A stretch of DNA of 64,000 bases, taken from NCBI RefSeq assembly GCF_016808335.1, contig NC_053146.1, positions 39,924,470 through 39,988,469 on the forward strand. Reading direction: 5' to 3'. This DNA comes from Panicum virgatum (Eukaryota; Streptophyta; Magnoliopsida; Poales; Poaceae). This document shows, piece by piece, positions 1 to 12,181 of this stretch (the first letter of the stretch is position 1; each line of letters opens with the position of its first letter). The translations under genes and the position numbers were made by a program. The notes under the pieces are model-generated. The model saw nothing but the letters and a program-made list of their open reading frames with translations, made no database searches and had not been told where the DNA came from.

Positions 1-155
1 AAAATATTTCCCTTCTAAATAAATTCAAGGCTCGCTGAACGTTGAACGTTTGTGGTGGTTTAATGCCCACAAGAACGACTAACGACTAATGCTAACCCTC
101 CCCTTAACTTCTTGTTTCCTTCGAGTATTGCTCGTACTGACCTTTTGCAGGCACC

Positions 156-1814
156 ATGATAACTCGAGCCAAGGAGAAGGTCAAGAAGGCATTCCCGAGA
201 AGGTCGAGAAGCTCGCGGAGTTCCTCTTCTTCTCGGGATAACATGTCGGTCGACTCCAGTCACTGCTCACACACATCCCGAGAAGAAGAAGAAATTCCCG
301 CAGTCCCAAGAAGCTGCTTTCGCATCAGGATCTTGACGATGGTCGAGCAGATCGTCTTCAAGAACGACTACGAGCGGCAAGCACTCGAGCTACTGAAGAG
401 GCAAACCTATGCCCATGCCAAGAGGTTCAAAACCCGCTTCCTCATCACGACGGGGCTTTTGCAAGACATGAACCAAGCCTTCACTACTGTCGGATGGGAG
501 AACTTAGTCGACATCATCGAGCCAGGTTCACATCTCTTGACCATGGAATCTCTTATGTCTCTTACCGTTGAAGAAACTAGCACTGAAACTAAAGTTTACT
601 TTCGGTTCTTTAATGAACAATTTGAAATGACTCTCCAACAATTTAGTGTTGCTTTGGGTTTTAATAAAAGATGCATCTTAGACCCCAACACACCTGTTGA
701 GCGTTATCAATATGACCGTAGCTCTTGGTGGAGTGAAATTTCTAATGAACCCATGAGTAGCAAGAACAGCATAGTCTCAATTCATAATCCTACGCTGAGG
801 TTTCTCGCCAAGTGGCTTGCCATGGTTGTGCATTCTCGCACAGACCTTTGCCTCTACAGCTTGCCTGAGCTGCAGTGTCTGTACGCTATGGCGAACAAGA
901 TTTGCTTTTCGCCCGTCCGGAGCATGCTTGCTCATTGGCAGAAGATGATTACGGCCAAAAGGTATGTCAAAGCGATGGAAGGCGCCGAAGTCACCTTCTT
1001 GCCTAAGACGGAGGCATACAGATACGAGGTCGGTCTTGAGCCTTTTGTGCAAGGGCACATGATGCAGGAAGGGCCAGGGAATTCTCTCTTTATGTGTTAC
1101 CCCAGGTACGATGGGGAGATCGAGCTTCCATGCTCGAGACTCTCTCTCTACTCGGTGAAAAGTCTAACATTGCAGATGGAGAAGAGAGAACCCGCACGAT
1201 GAAGTGTTGCAGGTCCATAGATGAGGAGCAGGACCCGGCGCGGACAAGCCAAAGTAGGTCCTTCACGACGGACACCCCCAGTTCATGCCTCGGCACAGCC
1301 GGGGCCATCCACGGAGAACATGAGCTTCGAGGAGGCGTACGAGCATTACAACTATGACCCGTACCAGGACGGCAGCAGCGGATTCACCGGTGGGCAAGGA
1401 CCGTACTACCCCGCAGGTATGCATTCGCCTTATGGTCCACAGGTGGGTCCCTCATCGTCAGCATGCTTCAACTATGAGGACCCGATTCTTCGGAGCATCA
1501 CGGACCTTTCAAACTGCATCAGCACACTTGGTACACAGCAGCAGCAGATGCAGGACACGATGGCACACAACACCCAGCTCACTCAGGAGAGCTGGGGGTT
1601 GACTTCCGCTTTGCAGTACGACGTCTCGAACGTCTTCATGCACTGCGGGCTGGACTATCAGCAGTCCCATCCGTACCAGCTGTACCAGTAGTACCAGCCA
1701 CCCGAATAGGAGAACGACGACGAGGAGGATAACAACAACGACAATGAGGAAGACAAGAATGATGATGAGGAGGACCCCGACGAGGGAGAGTAGGACTCCG
1801 ATGAGGAGGACTGA
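156..1814 (+). pseudogene. Athila-type env-like ORF (plant mobile domain protein)
   Basis: This is the extra reading frame that Athila-like Gypsy elements carry between pol and the 3' LTR. The first block (156-1202) opens with a basic, Ser/Arg-rich stretch. It then holds the conserved region of the putative plant transposon/ATHILA ORF family, recognisable by a stretch of alternating hydrophobic residues ending in FSVALGF near residue 170. The same frame continues after stops at 1200-1202 and 1218-1220 into a Gln/Tyr-rich region (to 1691) and a very acidic Asp/Glu/Asn tail that ends near 1814. The stops make it a decayed copy. The role of the protein is unknown; it has been called env-like only by position. 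The polypurine tract and LTR that follow it fit this reading. The family call is from motif memory, not a search. Confidence 0.7.
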
Positions 1815-3207
1815 GCTTCATCGAAGCTTGGGGGTCACACCGCTAGGTAAGTCATCGCACTCGTTCTTTCTATGCAGTAGCCATGCCAAAAATAAAAACA
1901 AAAATAATAATGGTAGTAATAAATAAATAATCTCTTAACAAAAATCCCAAAAATATTTCCATGCTTTGAATAAAATTTATATGAGTGGAAATCCATGTAA
2001 GCTCTTACTTTGGAAATGATGAATAGTTGCTCTGTTTAAACTCTGTATGTGCCTCGTTTACAGCTTTTTACTCTCCTAGTACCTGAATTAGTTGGCACAT
2101 AGTAGTTCCACTGAAAATTTAGTTGTGTGGAGGCATGAGTTTAATTTCTGAAGTCTAAGTTGTTGCGGGATTTGAGATAGCCCAAACCGGAATTTAAACT
2201 GCTTGCTCTAGTAGGGAACCCATCGGAATTCTTTGAAAATTAAATTTTGGTAAAGGTTTTCCATGGTTAAAATGACCTATCCAGAGCCTTATATTGCATA
2301 AGCCATTTGAGCTATCTGAAGTTACTTTGAGCTTTGTCGAATGGTGCATCCACTTCAGGAATGGTACTTGCCGTCTACAGGTCTTTATCCCACATAAATC
2401 CACCATTTGCTAGCCCAAACATAGCTGGCCTGTCAGTCACCCACTCCAGGTATTGACACCCACTTTTACCAGCTATGCTCCCCCGCAATCACCATCTCAA
2501 ATACCTCAATTCATCTCACAAGAGCTTTCCATTCAAAACTCTAAAGAAATTCAAGTTAAATCAGCAAAGGAGAGTGGAGTTATTTTCTTTAAAAAAAAGA
2601 GAGAAAAGAAAAAGAGAAGCCCACTCTCCATCTCAAGTTGCAAATAATGAAGTTCAATTCAAATGGAAAGCCATCCACTCCATACCCTCAAAATACCCCA
2701 TGTTTCATGAGACCTGAATTTGGCTAAGTACCGACCCCGGCTTGGATTACCATTCGGCTGAGCAATACAGGTAACCAAGCTATGCATACATCTTCCTACC
2801 CATAAACTCCACATATCAGCTGTAGAGATAGAAAGAACATGGTCAGATATCTCGACCATAGGTGAGTATCATACACTTTGAGTGACTCAAGAGTACCATT
2901 GGGAAACCTAAACCTCTTTTGAAAAAATTCTTGCAAAAATCCGAGCTGGGAACCTGAACAGGTAGCAGAGAACATTCCGGTTAAGGTTGTTTAGTCCAAC
3001 AACCGCCCAAGACCGAGGGATGAAAAACGAATACGCCCCATCTTTCAGAACCTTAGGTATGAGCCAACTTTTCATAAGTACAGACAGAAAGAGTAATATA
3101 CTGTGCACAAGGTACCTGCAAGGGGGTAAACATTGATGCAACTCCTGATCCACCGAGCCTCAGTTTAAGCTTTGCTCGAGGACGAGCAAAAGTTTAAGCT
3201 TGGGGGG
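1815..3207 (+). other. Noncoding 3' internal region of the Athila-like element, ending in a polypurine tract
   Basis: No sustained reading frame is visible. The right end (about 3162-3207) carries the conserved Athila-type tail, which reads LLEDEQKFKLG in one frame. It finishes in the purine-rich plus-strand priming tract TTAAGCTTGGGGGG at 3194-3207, flush with the LTR. This fixes the element's orientation as plus. Confidence 0.7.
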
Positions 3208-4916
3208 TGTTGACGGCCATAATTTCACATTCTAAGCTGTCAACTTCTTGGGAATAACATGAGCTTTACACTATGTTCCATTCATATTTTATTTATTTCT
3301 AACGAGTTCCACAAGTTTTGGATGAGTTCTGATTGCAGGAGCAGGTGTACCAAAAATGAGCAGAAATGGGCAAAAACCCAGGCCGGGCGGCCTCTCCTAG
3401 GCCGGCCGGCCTGGCACCTCCAAGAACATGGCCCCGGCTTCGATCTAGTGGCAATGAGACATGTTCATGAGGCTCTGAGTCAAGGGTTGGGCCTTGGTTC
3501 AATTGGATACACCGAAAGGCATCAACATTGGTCCAAAGACCCACAAAGCAGTCCAAGATCAAGAAGAATTCAGTAACCCACTTCCCTGGAGAATGCACAA
3601 GGGCAGAGCAAAGCCTCAACAAAGTCAGAGGCTGAGATGGGCTAGAGGGAGGCCAGCCGGCCTCCCCTAGGCTGGCCGGTCTTGCACCAGCAACCGCAAT
3701 GAAAAACCAACTGCCAACTGACTCCAGGAGAGGATCAGAGCCATTGTCCAAAAGGCGGTAGCCACGTGGCAGCACCCCCAGGCCGGCCGGCCTAGGGGAG
3801 GCGACCGGCCCCATTTGGAAGCCTCTCAGGCTGGGGCTTGGCGTGGAAGCTAAGCACAACCGTCTTACCTGCTTTCAACCGACGCTACCTGCAATACCGG
3901 CCAGTTGCCAACCTTGGAAGACTATAAAAGGAGGGCACCATCCTTCACTTCAACACACACTATTGGAGCTCTTCTCTCTTCACTTGTACTTTCTAGAGTA
4001 GGTTAGTAGATTGGGAGTTAGAGTCGAGTCGAGCTTGCTCGGGATTCCGGAGTCGTCAGAAGTCTGGTATAGATCTTTTATCTTTCTTTTGACATTATTA
4101 ATATAAGTTATCTTCTTTACTTTTTTGAGTCAGCTTTACTTTTCGTAGTCTTTCATTTACTCAAGTATGAGGTTCAGCTTGAGCACGGAAGTTGTCCTTT
4201 AGCTTAGGCTAAGTTATCATTCTTAGTGATCGGGAACTTATCTTACGGGTTTTCACGCCCGGACTAGAGTATCTCAAGTTAGTGCTCTAGGTTGAGGCGG
4301 ATTTCTCTCAAAGGCCTCGAGAGAAATCCTAACACCGAGTGCAGACATGGTGTCTGACCTTAGTGTTAGCTAGAAAGTGTGTTCCACCCCACGGAACAGT
4401 TGTGGTACTCGGTAGGTGGTGACAGCCCTATCCGTCCTTTGTAGTCCACCACGTTCGGGTGTTTTCATAGCAGTAGTGCAGGTTGCCGTTGGACTCCCCT
4501 ATCATCTCTTTCTGAAGTCCTTCCTCTTTCAGCCGCCGAAGTAAGCTCTGCTTTCCCGAGAACTAGTTAGGTGTTTAGTCTGATCTAGAGAGGCTAGCTC
4601 GATAGTTCAGAGGTGTATCAGGTGTCTTATCATGCTCGTTGTCCTCCCAGCTGCTACCACTCAAAGGATTAGAATCTCCGTGTATCACTCGGTCATTGCC
4701 TGGCCATTTATCTCGCTTACTTATCTGGCTTACCCCCGTCTAGTCAGCCGGTTGATCAAGCTAGTACAGTTATCATTCGGTTTACGATACTCTTCACCAT
4801 AGTGCTTCCCTGAGCAAAAATACGATACCCTGGAATACTCTAAGGTGAAGTGCTACAGCGGTTATTCTGTGCACTTGCAGAATATCTATTCTAATCGGGC
4901 ATAAGAAATGCCAACA
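3208..4916 (+). repeat. 3' LTR of the Athila-like Gypsy element
   Basis: The LTR starts with TGTTGACGG directly after the polypurine tract and ends with CCAACA at 4911-4916, about 1.7 kb, a normal Athila LTR size. A TATA box (CTATAAAAGG) lies at 3922-3931. Three clusters of a GC-rich palindrome of the form AGGCCGGCCGGCCT lie upstream of it (about 3381-3416, 3650-3684, 3779-3811). The matching 5' LTR is outside the window, so the right boundary rests on the terminal CA and on similarity to the LTR end of the neighbouring minus-strand element. Confidence 0.7.
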
Positions 4917-5210
4917 AACCACCAACAGCTTAAGCCATCTGCTACTTCTGAACGTCGTTGAGATGCTCTTTGTTAACTTTGATGACGTTGTCACTGCTGA
5001 TCTCCGCATGATTATCTCCATCGGCCGATTTGGCATCAACCATGTTGATGTAGGCGTACATGATGTTATCATGGACGTTGATGACGTGTCCCGCCGGGCA
5101 TGCCAAGAAATGTGTTGACGCAAAAATCCTGGCGGACGGACCTTCACGCTCCACGTATGCAGGGCAAGGGAGATCTGCTTCACTCCATTGTACCGAAATC
5201 GGTTGTGATC

Positions 5211-5893
5211 CTAGTGAAAGCACATGGTACAAAGTGAGACAGACTCTATCGAGCATGAATCTTGAGGAACTTTGAAGTTTTCATGCTCGTTTGTGGAATT
5301 CTTTTCCTCATTCTCTAGAGTTGATGCATCAAGAGGGTCCATTGGTGCTAAAGTTCTCTTTCTCAAGAGGTTCATCGTGAAAGATCGGACCAGAGGGACA
5401 AGGTTCAAATTCAAAAAAAGGGTGATGAAGGTCATTTTTGTTTCGTAAGGATGGAAAAAAGGGTTAGGTGAAACGAACGTGTATACAAAGTTTACTTCCT
5501 CGAGTAGGTCATAGTCAAGAGAATGCTTTGCCATTGAAATTTCTGGGCAAAAGCTTGGAGTGGCGAAAGTAGTTCTTCCAAATTCATTATTGAGGCTCTC
5601 TTGCGATGATTTTCCTTTGAGAATCTTTTCTAAAGGGTAGCCTATGAGAAGATCAAAATTGAGGATGGGACAGAAGTGAAAGTCCAGATGAACGTAAATT
5701 TTTTCTATCTTGATCGGCACTACCCGTGCGATTTCCCAACATTCATAGATAAGTCCCGAAGGACTTTTGAAGAGTTTGTTGGTCGGGACTAGAGTCATGC
5801 TTCCTATGAAAGTGTCTGTGAGGAATTTGAACATAATGCAAGCCTCAACAGTGGGGTCGTGAAGGGCTTCTACGACATTTCCCCTTATTGGAC
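5211..5893 (-). pseudogene. Gypsy aspartic-protease region (C-terminal part of gag-pro)
   Basis: The minus-strand frame matches the protease-linker segment common in grass Gypsy polyproteins. It shows the block VPTNKLFKSPSGLIYEC and, about 35 residues later, LNFDLLIGYPLEKIL. The frame enters from the nested element at 5894 and runs to a stop at 5211-5213. The last 30 or so residues no longer look like the family, so it has probably decayed there. Its upstream half lies across the nested insertion at 10990-11326. The segment sits downstream of gag and would normally process the polyprotein inside the virus-like particle. No reverse transcriptase follows. Confidence 0.65.
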
Positions 5894-6597
5894 AACAGAC
5901 GACCAAAATTGGCACGACTGGGGGAACTGGTCAGACCTCTTTCCTAAACCGGTCAGAACAGTTTGGTCAACTTGTTCAAAAATCAAAAATAGACTTCACC
6001 ATTGGATAGCTCTCGTTGAGTAGATTAAGATTCATATGTAGAAAGTCTAATTTAGAGTCCGGATGAGAGAGATATGACTTCGGGAATATCTGCACCTCGG
6101 GCAGACCGGTCAGACCGGTTTACAGGGGCAGTCAGACTGGTTTTGGTCTGTAGAATCCGTGTAAAAGTTGTATTTTGGCACGTAATTTGCTAGAATTTTG
6201 ACCCTATTATGTGCAAGACCTCCCCACCCTATAAATATAAAGGGTCACGGCCGATTGAGGACATCTAATCGATCAAAAACAAATATCTATCTACTACTTT
6301 TCATTACTTTGCATTACATTTTGTCTTCTCCAAACCCTAGCTCTTCCAAACTCCGTATCTGCTATTCTTCTCTCATCTCATGACGTTCGAAGGCATTCTA
6401 GGTGGCCTGCCGATCCTAGAACAACCCTACATGTGCTTGCCCTGATGGGGTCCCTCCCGGGCAAGTGTTCAACAGATCTTCGTCGACTTCTCGGTGAAAC
6501 CGGTCTGACCGGACCTGAGCGGCGGTGCTGCAACGTATGCCTCTATTCCTTGCACGAGCTAGTGTGATCGTGTGTTGGCCCGTGATTCGCGCCATCA
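5894..6597 (+). repeat. 5' LTR of the gag-only Gypsy element
   Basis: It aligns along its length with 10296-10989. The first few bases are altered relative to the TGTTGACGACC start of the right LTR. A TATA box (CCTATAAATATAAAGG) lies at about 6228-6242. Palindromic ACCGGTCNGACCGGT motifs occur at about 6104-6119 and 6497-6512. Confidence 0.8.
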
Positions 6598-6679
6598 TAT
6601 TCTGGCGACTCCACCCGGGAAGAAAGATCTTGGTTGTAAAAACCGATCCAATCTACTCCATCAAGTAAAAGGGATCTTC

Positions 6680-9600
6680 TACCATGGTGAAGCTAAGAAG
6701 CCCTAGTGAGGTTGATGTCGACAGCATTGTTAGGCTGACTGTTGATGAATTGTCGGCTGAAGATCATCAAGCCTATGAAGCCTTTATCAAGGATTGTGAA
6801 GAGGAGAGTGTATGACACAAAGCCAAGAAATTGAAGAAAAGCGTCAATGGTACTTGTCTCACTTCTCCAAGAATCTAAAGGGTGACGTCTCCAAGGAGAA
6901 GGAGGTGGTCGTTCTTTCAGAGGAGAAAGAGCAGGCCAAAGCAAACACCAATGTGAGTATTGCAACATCATCTGTTACTTTGGAGCAAGTTAGTCAATTA
7001 CTGGTTAGTGGTAAAAAAATGCTTGCTACTATTCAAAACATGATTGATAAATCATTAGGAAAGCAACCCTTGGTCGATGATAGTAATGCTCCTAGATCTA
7101 ATGTTGCTGGTACTTTTCAACATAATGCTACGCCTCCTGAGTCATTGGCAGCACCTGCGCCTCAGTATGGCATGCCGATGAATTACAATAATGGTCAGAG
7201 AACACCAAAATAGTACAATGCCAACAGAGCGGTCGGACCGGCTTCATAGGCCGGTCAAACCGGTCATGGAGGATCGGTCCCAACCGGTCAGACCGGTTCT
7301 GGTGCTCTAGTGGCGTATCGGTCATCTCCAGACCCAATTGCTAGTATACCTCCTGTTCAGGCTGATTTCAGCTGAACAAATGGATTTACTGGTTATTGTG
7401 TTCCTCCATACGCTGCAACATATAATTCATATACTATGTCTCCCCAAAGTTGAGATTTTTCATATGGTGAAGTGCCAAATAATGATTATTTGCAGCAAAC
7501 ACTGTAAACACAACCGAACCATGCACTGCATACGCTGAATAATTCTAGTGCTAGTATGCAACACAAATGGTTCTTATTTTAATCAAATACATGAGAAACA
7601 TAAGAGTGATTTGACTGTTATGTTTAAAGAAACTTTTGGAGTGGAACTTAAGGACAAAACTCTTGTTTGTCAAAACTATTATCCTGAGAGTTTTGATTCT
7701 ACACCATATCCTAACAATTTTAAGGTGCCAGAATTTATTAAATTCACTGGGGCGGACAGTAGAACTACATAGGAGCATGTTAGTCAGTTTAATGCACAAA
7801 TGTGTATTTATGGTAGTCTTGATCATTTAAATCAGAATGTTCCCTTTGTCATTATCTGTTACTGCTTTTTCATGGTTTTCGGCATTGTCACCTAATTCTA
7901 TCCAAACATGGTCTCAATTAGAGCACAAAATCCATGAGCATTTTTACAATGGTGATAATGAATTGAGGCTATGTCATTTAACATCGGTTAGGCAGAAGAT
8001 TGATGAGCCCGCAAGCTCGAACTGATGACTTCCACCATGTCAAGGTGACACTGTACCTTACTGAATACATTAGCAGATTTAGAGATACAAAAAACAGAGG
8101 TTATAGCTTGGTTATTTTTGAAAAGGATCTTGCCGAATTAGCTCTTAATGGTTTGAGATATCATATTAAAGAAAATTGGAAGGTTATGAGTTCTTAACCA
8201 TTAACCAAGTGTTGTAAAGGGCTTTGGCTCAAGAAAGCCGAAGTAAAGATTCTAAATTTAAATTTGATCGTCCTGGTATGCATGTGCTACATGGTGATTC
8301 TTCAGACGATGAGAATAATGAGATTTATGCTGCTGAATTTGTATAGTCATCCAGTGATAAGCCAAGCACTTGTGCTTTTTTAAAGCCGATTCCTAAAAAT
8401 CGTCATGATGAGGTCAAATTCACTTTTGCTGTGTCAAAGTGTGATAGGATTTTTGATGAGTTAGCAAAGCTTGGAAAAATTAAGTTCTCTCACACTATTC
8501 CATCAATGGATGAGTTGAAGCAGCGCACTTATTGTAAGTTACGCAATACTTTTTCTCATGCTGCCAATGATTGCAATGTTCTTCGTAGATAAATACAATA
8601 GGCCATAAATGAAGGACAATTGGTTGTTCCTGCAATGCAAGTTGATCAGAATCCTTTTCCCGTTCATACACTTGAGTTGACAAATCAGAAAGTGTTGATT
8701 CGGCCGAATCAACACTATTCTGCCAAAGGAAAAAAATGTGATCATTGGTGAAGAGAGGCCTGAGAAAAACGTGCTACAGAACAAGACCCCTCGAGTTGCA
8801 GAAAAGACTTCAACGCCAGGGGGGCAAGACAAGAAGAAGAGAACCGATGACAAGTCGACCGGTCTGACCGGATCACAGGGTGGTCTGATTGGTATACTAA
8901 CTGGTCTAACTAGTACATAGACCAGTCTGATCGGTGTGTCCAGTGGGCCTGCAAGTTCCTCCAAGGTAAAGAACAAAGCAAGGCCGAACTTCAAAGAGCT
9001 CCTGGCCAATTTGAGCAGGACATCAACACCAACTATACATCCACACCGACATCGCCGCCGCTTGGACCTATCACTCGTGCTCATGCCCATCAACTCCATC
9101 AAGTAAGCTCATTCTTAAGCTCTTGTCCATTACATTTAGAAGATGGAAACGTGCACACTTCGGTTTTGCTCAGGTTTAATGGAGAGGATAACAAGGGGAG
9201 GGGATTTGCGTGGGCTGGATTTGCACAGCAGGACAGAACTAGCGTGTAACAGCGACCCCGACCTCATCCGGACTCTGATAGGAGAGTTCAAGCACATCAT
9301 GGAAAGCTTATAAAGTCTACTTTCAAGCAGATCTGGACACTCGACGATATCTATTCGGAGTTGGATGCAGTCCTAATTTCCTTACTGACTGCCACTCTGT
9401 CCATGGGGCTGCGTCACCAATTAGGCCCAATGGGTCATGTTCCCCATAGAGCCTAGCAAGGGCACATCTTAGGGTTTGGAGGGGAAACCTGAGCTTCTCT
9501 GGTCGCCCTCCCAGAACTTGTACCCCCCAGCCGCCACAATGGAGGGGTGGGTTTTATTTTCGCAAGTTATCTATTGCTACTTCCCTAGAGTGCGCGTTGC

Positions 9601-10144
9601 AGAACCAGTCGCCCATCTCCTTGTATTCAGAACCCCATATTCGATCAATCCAGACTGAGTTCTTGATTTCCCCTTGCGATTTCAGTGCTTATTTATTTGC
9701 AGGACATTGTGAGGGACTGGATCCTTGTTCATATCAAGGTACAAATGCTGCACCATTGTTTGGATCAGTTACCCCCTGGTTTTGGTCATATCCCTGTTAT
9801 TATTCACCTTCAGATTATAATAAATTGTATATGCAACCATATATTATAAAATATCCTTCCACATATCCGAATTTTGATTCATTACAAAAGCCGGTTATTA
9901 CTAATAATAATCTAGTCAAACACAATTTTGTTGACAGCAAAAAGGATGAGAAAAGTGTGAAGCAAGATTCAAAATATTTACAGTCGAGGTGGTGTCCCTC
10001 TAGCTTAACTAACACTCAAAAGAGGAAGTTGCAACGATTACGCAGGAGAGAATCATTGGAGTATCAATCTGATCCAAAGCCAGCATGGTCTGCACCATCC
10101 AGGAAGGAGTGGAGGCCAAAGAAGACAACTTCAACATCAACTTG
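6680..10144 (+). pseudogene. Decayed gag gene of the gag-only Gypsy element
   Basis: Several frames together spell a grass Gypsy gag. An N-terminal segment lies at 6812-7213. A segment with FKVPEFIKFTGADSRTT at 7548-7772 and the retrotransposon-gag core around 7830-8200 (AFSWFSALSPNSI, then SVRQKIDE) follow. Further on is a C-terminal region near 8280-8700 (FDELAKLGKIKFSHTIPS), and a Tyr- and basic-rich tail at 9770-10144 (RWCPSSLTNTQKRKLQRL). Many stops and frameshifts separate the parts. The stretch at about 9100-9590 does not match the family and may be an insertion or captured DNA. There is no zinc knuckle or protease. A functional product is unlikely. Confidence 0.65.
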
Positions 10145-10295
10145 AGCAAAGTCAAGTTGTATGGCCGATGCATAGTTTCATCGCCCTTAGAACAAATATA
10201 TAGCTGATGTATTATTCATCATTTCCCTTAGACAATTTTGGTCCAGAAGATTATTTTTTTCCATGCAAGAATTACCAAAAAAATAAGGGAGCAGA

Positions 10296-10989
10296 TGTTG
10301 ACGACCAAAATTGGCACGACTGGGGTATCAGTCAGACTTCTTCCCTAAACCGGTCAGACCGGTCTGGTCAGCTTGTTCAAAATGCAAAATAGACTTCACC
10401 ATTGGATAGCTCTCATTGAGTAGATTAAGATTCATATGTAGAACATCCAATTTGGAGTCCGAATGAGAGAGATATGACTTCGGGAAGATCTGTACCCCGG
10501 GCAAACTGGTCAAACCGGTTTACAGGGGCGGTCAGACCAGTTTTGGTCTGTAGAATTTGTGTAAAAGTTGTATTTTGGCACGAGATTTGCTAGAGTTTCG
10601 ACCCTATTCGAGGCAAGATCTCCCCACCCTATAATTATAAAGGGTCATGGCCGATTGAAGACATCCAATCAATCAAAAACAAATCTATCTACTACTTTTC
10701 ATTAGTTTGCATTACTTTTTGTCTTCTCCAAACCCTATATCTGCTATTTCTCTCATCTCATGATGTTTGAAGGCGTTCTAGATGACCTACCAATTCTAGA
10801 ACAACCCTGCATGCGCTTGCCCTGACGGGTCCCGCCCGAGCGAGCGTTCAACAGATCTTCGTCGACTTCCCGGCGAAACCGGTCTGACTGGCCTCCCTGA
10901 CCGGACCTGAGCGGAGACACTACAACGCTGGCCTTTGTTCCTTCCATGAGCTAGTGTGATCGTGTGTTGGCCTGATATTCGCGCCAACA
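10296..10989 (+). repeat. 3' LTR of the gag-only Gypsy element
   Basis: It starts TGTTGACGACC after a purine tract and ends CCAACA at 10984-10989. It is collinear with the left LTR with scattered substitutions and small indels. The TATA region of the left copy is changed here (CCTATAATTATAAAGG). The palindromic ACCGGTC motif recurs at about 10349-10364 and 10876-10890. Confidence 0.8.
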
Positions 10990-11326
10990 ATTAGCTTATT
11001 CAAATTGCTTCGGAAGAGCTTTTCACTTCCTCTGACCATTCCTCCTTGAAAAAGGCTTTGTTAGGGGAACAAGGGGGTGCCGTAGGTCCGCTCTCACAAA
11101 GGTAATTTGAGATGTTTCTAAGATTTTCATAAGGATCATCCTCGAATTGGAAAGGGAACTTTGAAGATTTAATTAGGGGAACAAGGGGGTGCCGTAGGTC
11201 CGCTCTCACAAAGGTAATTTGAGATGTTTCTAAGATTTTCATAAGGATCATCCTCGAATTGGAAAGGGAACTTTGAAGATTTAATTTCTTCTTCCTTCGA
11301 TGTTCGTGGTTTGGGAGAGGGCTCAA
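10990..11326 (-). pseudogene. Gag-protease linker of the minus-strand Gypsy element, frameshifted by a tandem duplication
   Basis: The end of this frame (FPFQFEDDPYENLRNIS through SEEVKSSSEAI) is the segment just before the protease in grass Gypsy polyproteins. Its continuation is found at 5893 and below, beyond the nested element. The preceding residues are the same DNA read in another frame, because a 112-bp direct duplication (11061-11172 and 11173-11284) adds a length that is not a multiple of three. A stop follows close to the junction at 10990. Confidence 0.65.
11061..11284. repeat. 112-bp perfect-looking tandem duplication
   Basis: Two adjacent copies begin TTAGGGGAACAAGG at 11061 and at 11173. 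I see no difference between them by eye. It lies inside the minus-strand Gypsy gag-pro gene and shifts its reading frame. Confidence 0.9.
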
Positions 11327-11402
11327 TAGTCAAATCTTGGGATGTGGAAGGTAAAGGGTTGGATTCGGCTGATGTGGGGCTCTCATGGCACGACTTGGAC
11401 TC

Positions 11403-11765
11403 CTACTGGGGCTTGTAATGATAGGTAAGAAAAGGAAAGTTTTCTAAGATGTGATCTATGTTTTTCCTTCCTTCTACTGAAGTTTTATGTGCAAACGAAC
11501 CTCCAGCGGCAATGTTGAGATTGTCGGTCGGGTCCATATCTAAACATATGTAGAAGATGTGCAAAGATATATTATCGGGTATAGACCTGTCTGGGCTTGA
11601 TGCTAAAAGGTGTGTGACTCTAGCCCATGCTGAACCTATGGAATCCTTCTCTAATTGTTCAAATGCAAGAATGTCACTTCGGATAGAGGCTTTGCGGGAT
11701 AAAGAAGAGAACGAGTGACAAAAGTCATCTCGGAGCTCTTCCCAATCACCGTTCGTACTTCTCAC
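11403..11765 (-). pseudogene. Gypsy retrotransposon gag core (minus-strand element)
   Basis: The 120-residue frame matches the retrotransposon gag domain of grass Gypsy elements. It starts near WEELRDDFCHSF, continues to a block with EQLEKDSIGSAWAR, and ends with a region around AAGGSFAHKTSVE. Gag would form the virus-like particle. The N-terminal part of gag and its start codon are not clear. Between 11766 and about 12140 the minus strand holds only leader-like sequence. The frame ends in a stop at 11403-11405, and the downstream linker is at 10990-11326. Confidence 0.65.
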
Positions 11766-12181
11766 GTTGTGAGTGTACCATTATTCTGCCTTCTCCATGA
11801 GAGAGAAAGGGAACAACTTTCACCTCAAGGTTTTCTGTGTCCTGCCTGGGATTACCAAGCACGAAAACAATTCCTTGAACTCTTGCAAATGATGTTGGGG
11901 ATCTTCATTTTCTAATCTAGAAACGGTTAGTCCCGGAACATGGCAATAGCGACAGTATGGAGTTCGAAGCAAGAAGCTAGGGTAGGCTTAGGAGAGGGTG
12001 ATGGCTCTAAGAACTCATTCTCGGGAGCAGAGAGTTGGTGGATAGAAAGGTGATGCAAGGAATAAGGTTAAAATAAATGACAGGATAAAAAGAAAAGGTA
12101 CACAAGCAAACTAGGTTCAAAGACAACTACAACAACCGCTCCCTAGCAATGGCACCAGAAATGCTTGTTGGTATTTCTTAA

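Larger units (their letters stand above)
5894..10989 (+). mobile_element. Complete non-autonomous (gag-only) Gypsy LTR element
   Basis: Two similar LTRs in direct orientation (5894-6597 and 10296-10989) enclose about 3.7 kb. After the left LTR comes a primer binding site region (TGGCGACTCCACCCGGG, from about 6603). Before the right LTR is a purine tract (AATAAGGGAGCAGA, about 10282-10295). The interior holds only gag-like sequence full of stops; no protease, integrase or reverse transcriptase is seen, so mobility would depend on enzymes from another element. It interrupts a minus-strand gag-pro gene, whose halves resume on both sides. A 5-bp target duplication is suggested by ATTGG (5887-5891) and ATTAG (10990-10994), one mismatch. 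Confidence 0.8.
4917..12181 (-). mobile_element. Minus-strand Ty3/Gypsy element, gag-protease part, split by a nested element
   Basis: Reading from right to left, the pieces are a 16-bp LTR stub (12166-12181) and a primer binding site region of the TGGTGCC type (about 12142-12158). A leader follows, then gag (11403-11765), the gag-protease linker (10990-11326) and the protease part (5211-5893). A complete element at 5894-10989 sits between linker and protease. The LTR stub is cut at 12182 by the 5' LTR of another element. The left limit is uncertain: 4917-5210 holds no frame I can place. Reverse transcriptase and integrase are not seen, so the element is truncated on the left, at or near the Athila LTR. 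Confidence 0.65.

Noticed and set aside
3299..3859. 186-residue minus-strand frame in the Athila LTR
   Set aside because: It runs through the GGCCGGCC clusters of a noncoding LTR and shows no domain.
5060..5256. Frames on both strands between the Athila LTR and the Gypsy protease
   Set aside because: They overlap each other, are short and match nothing; the region is probably decayed element DNA.
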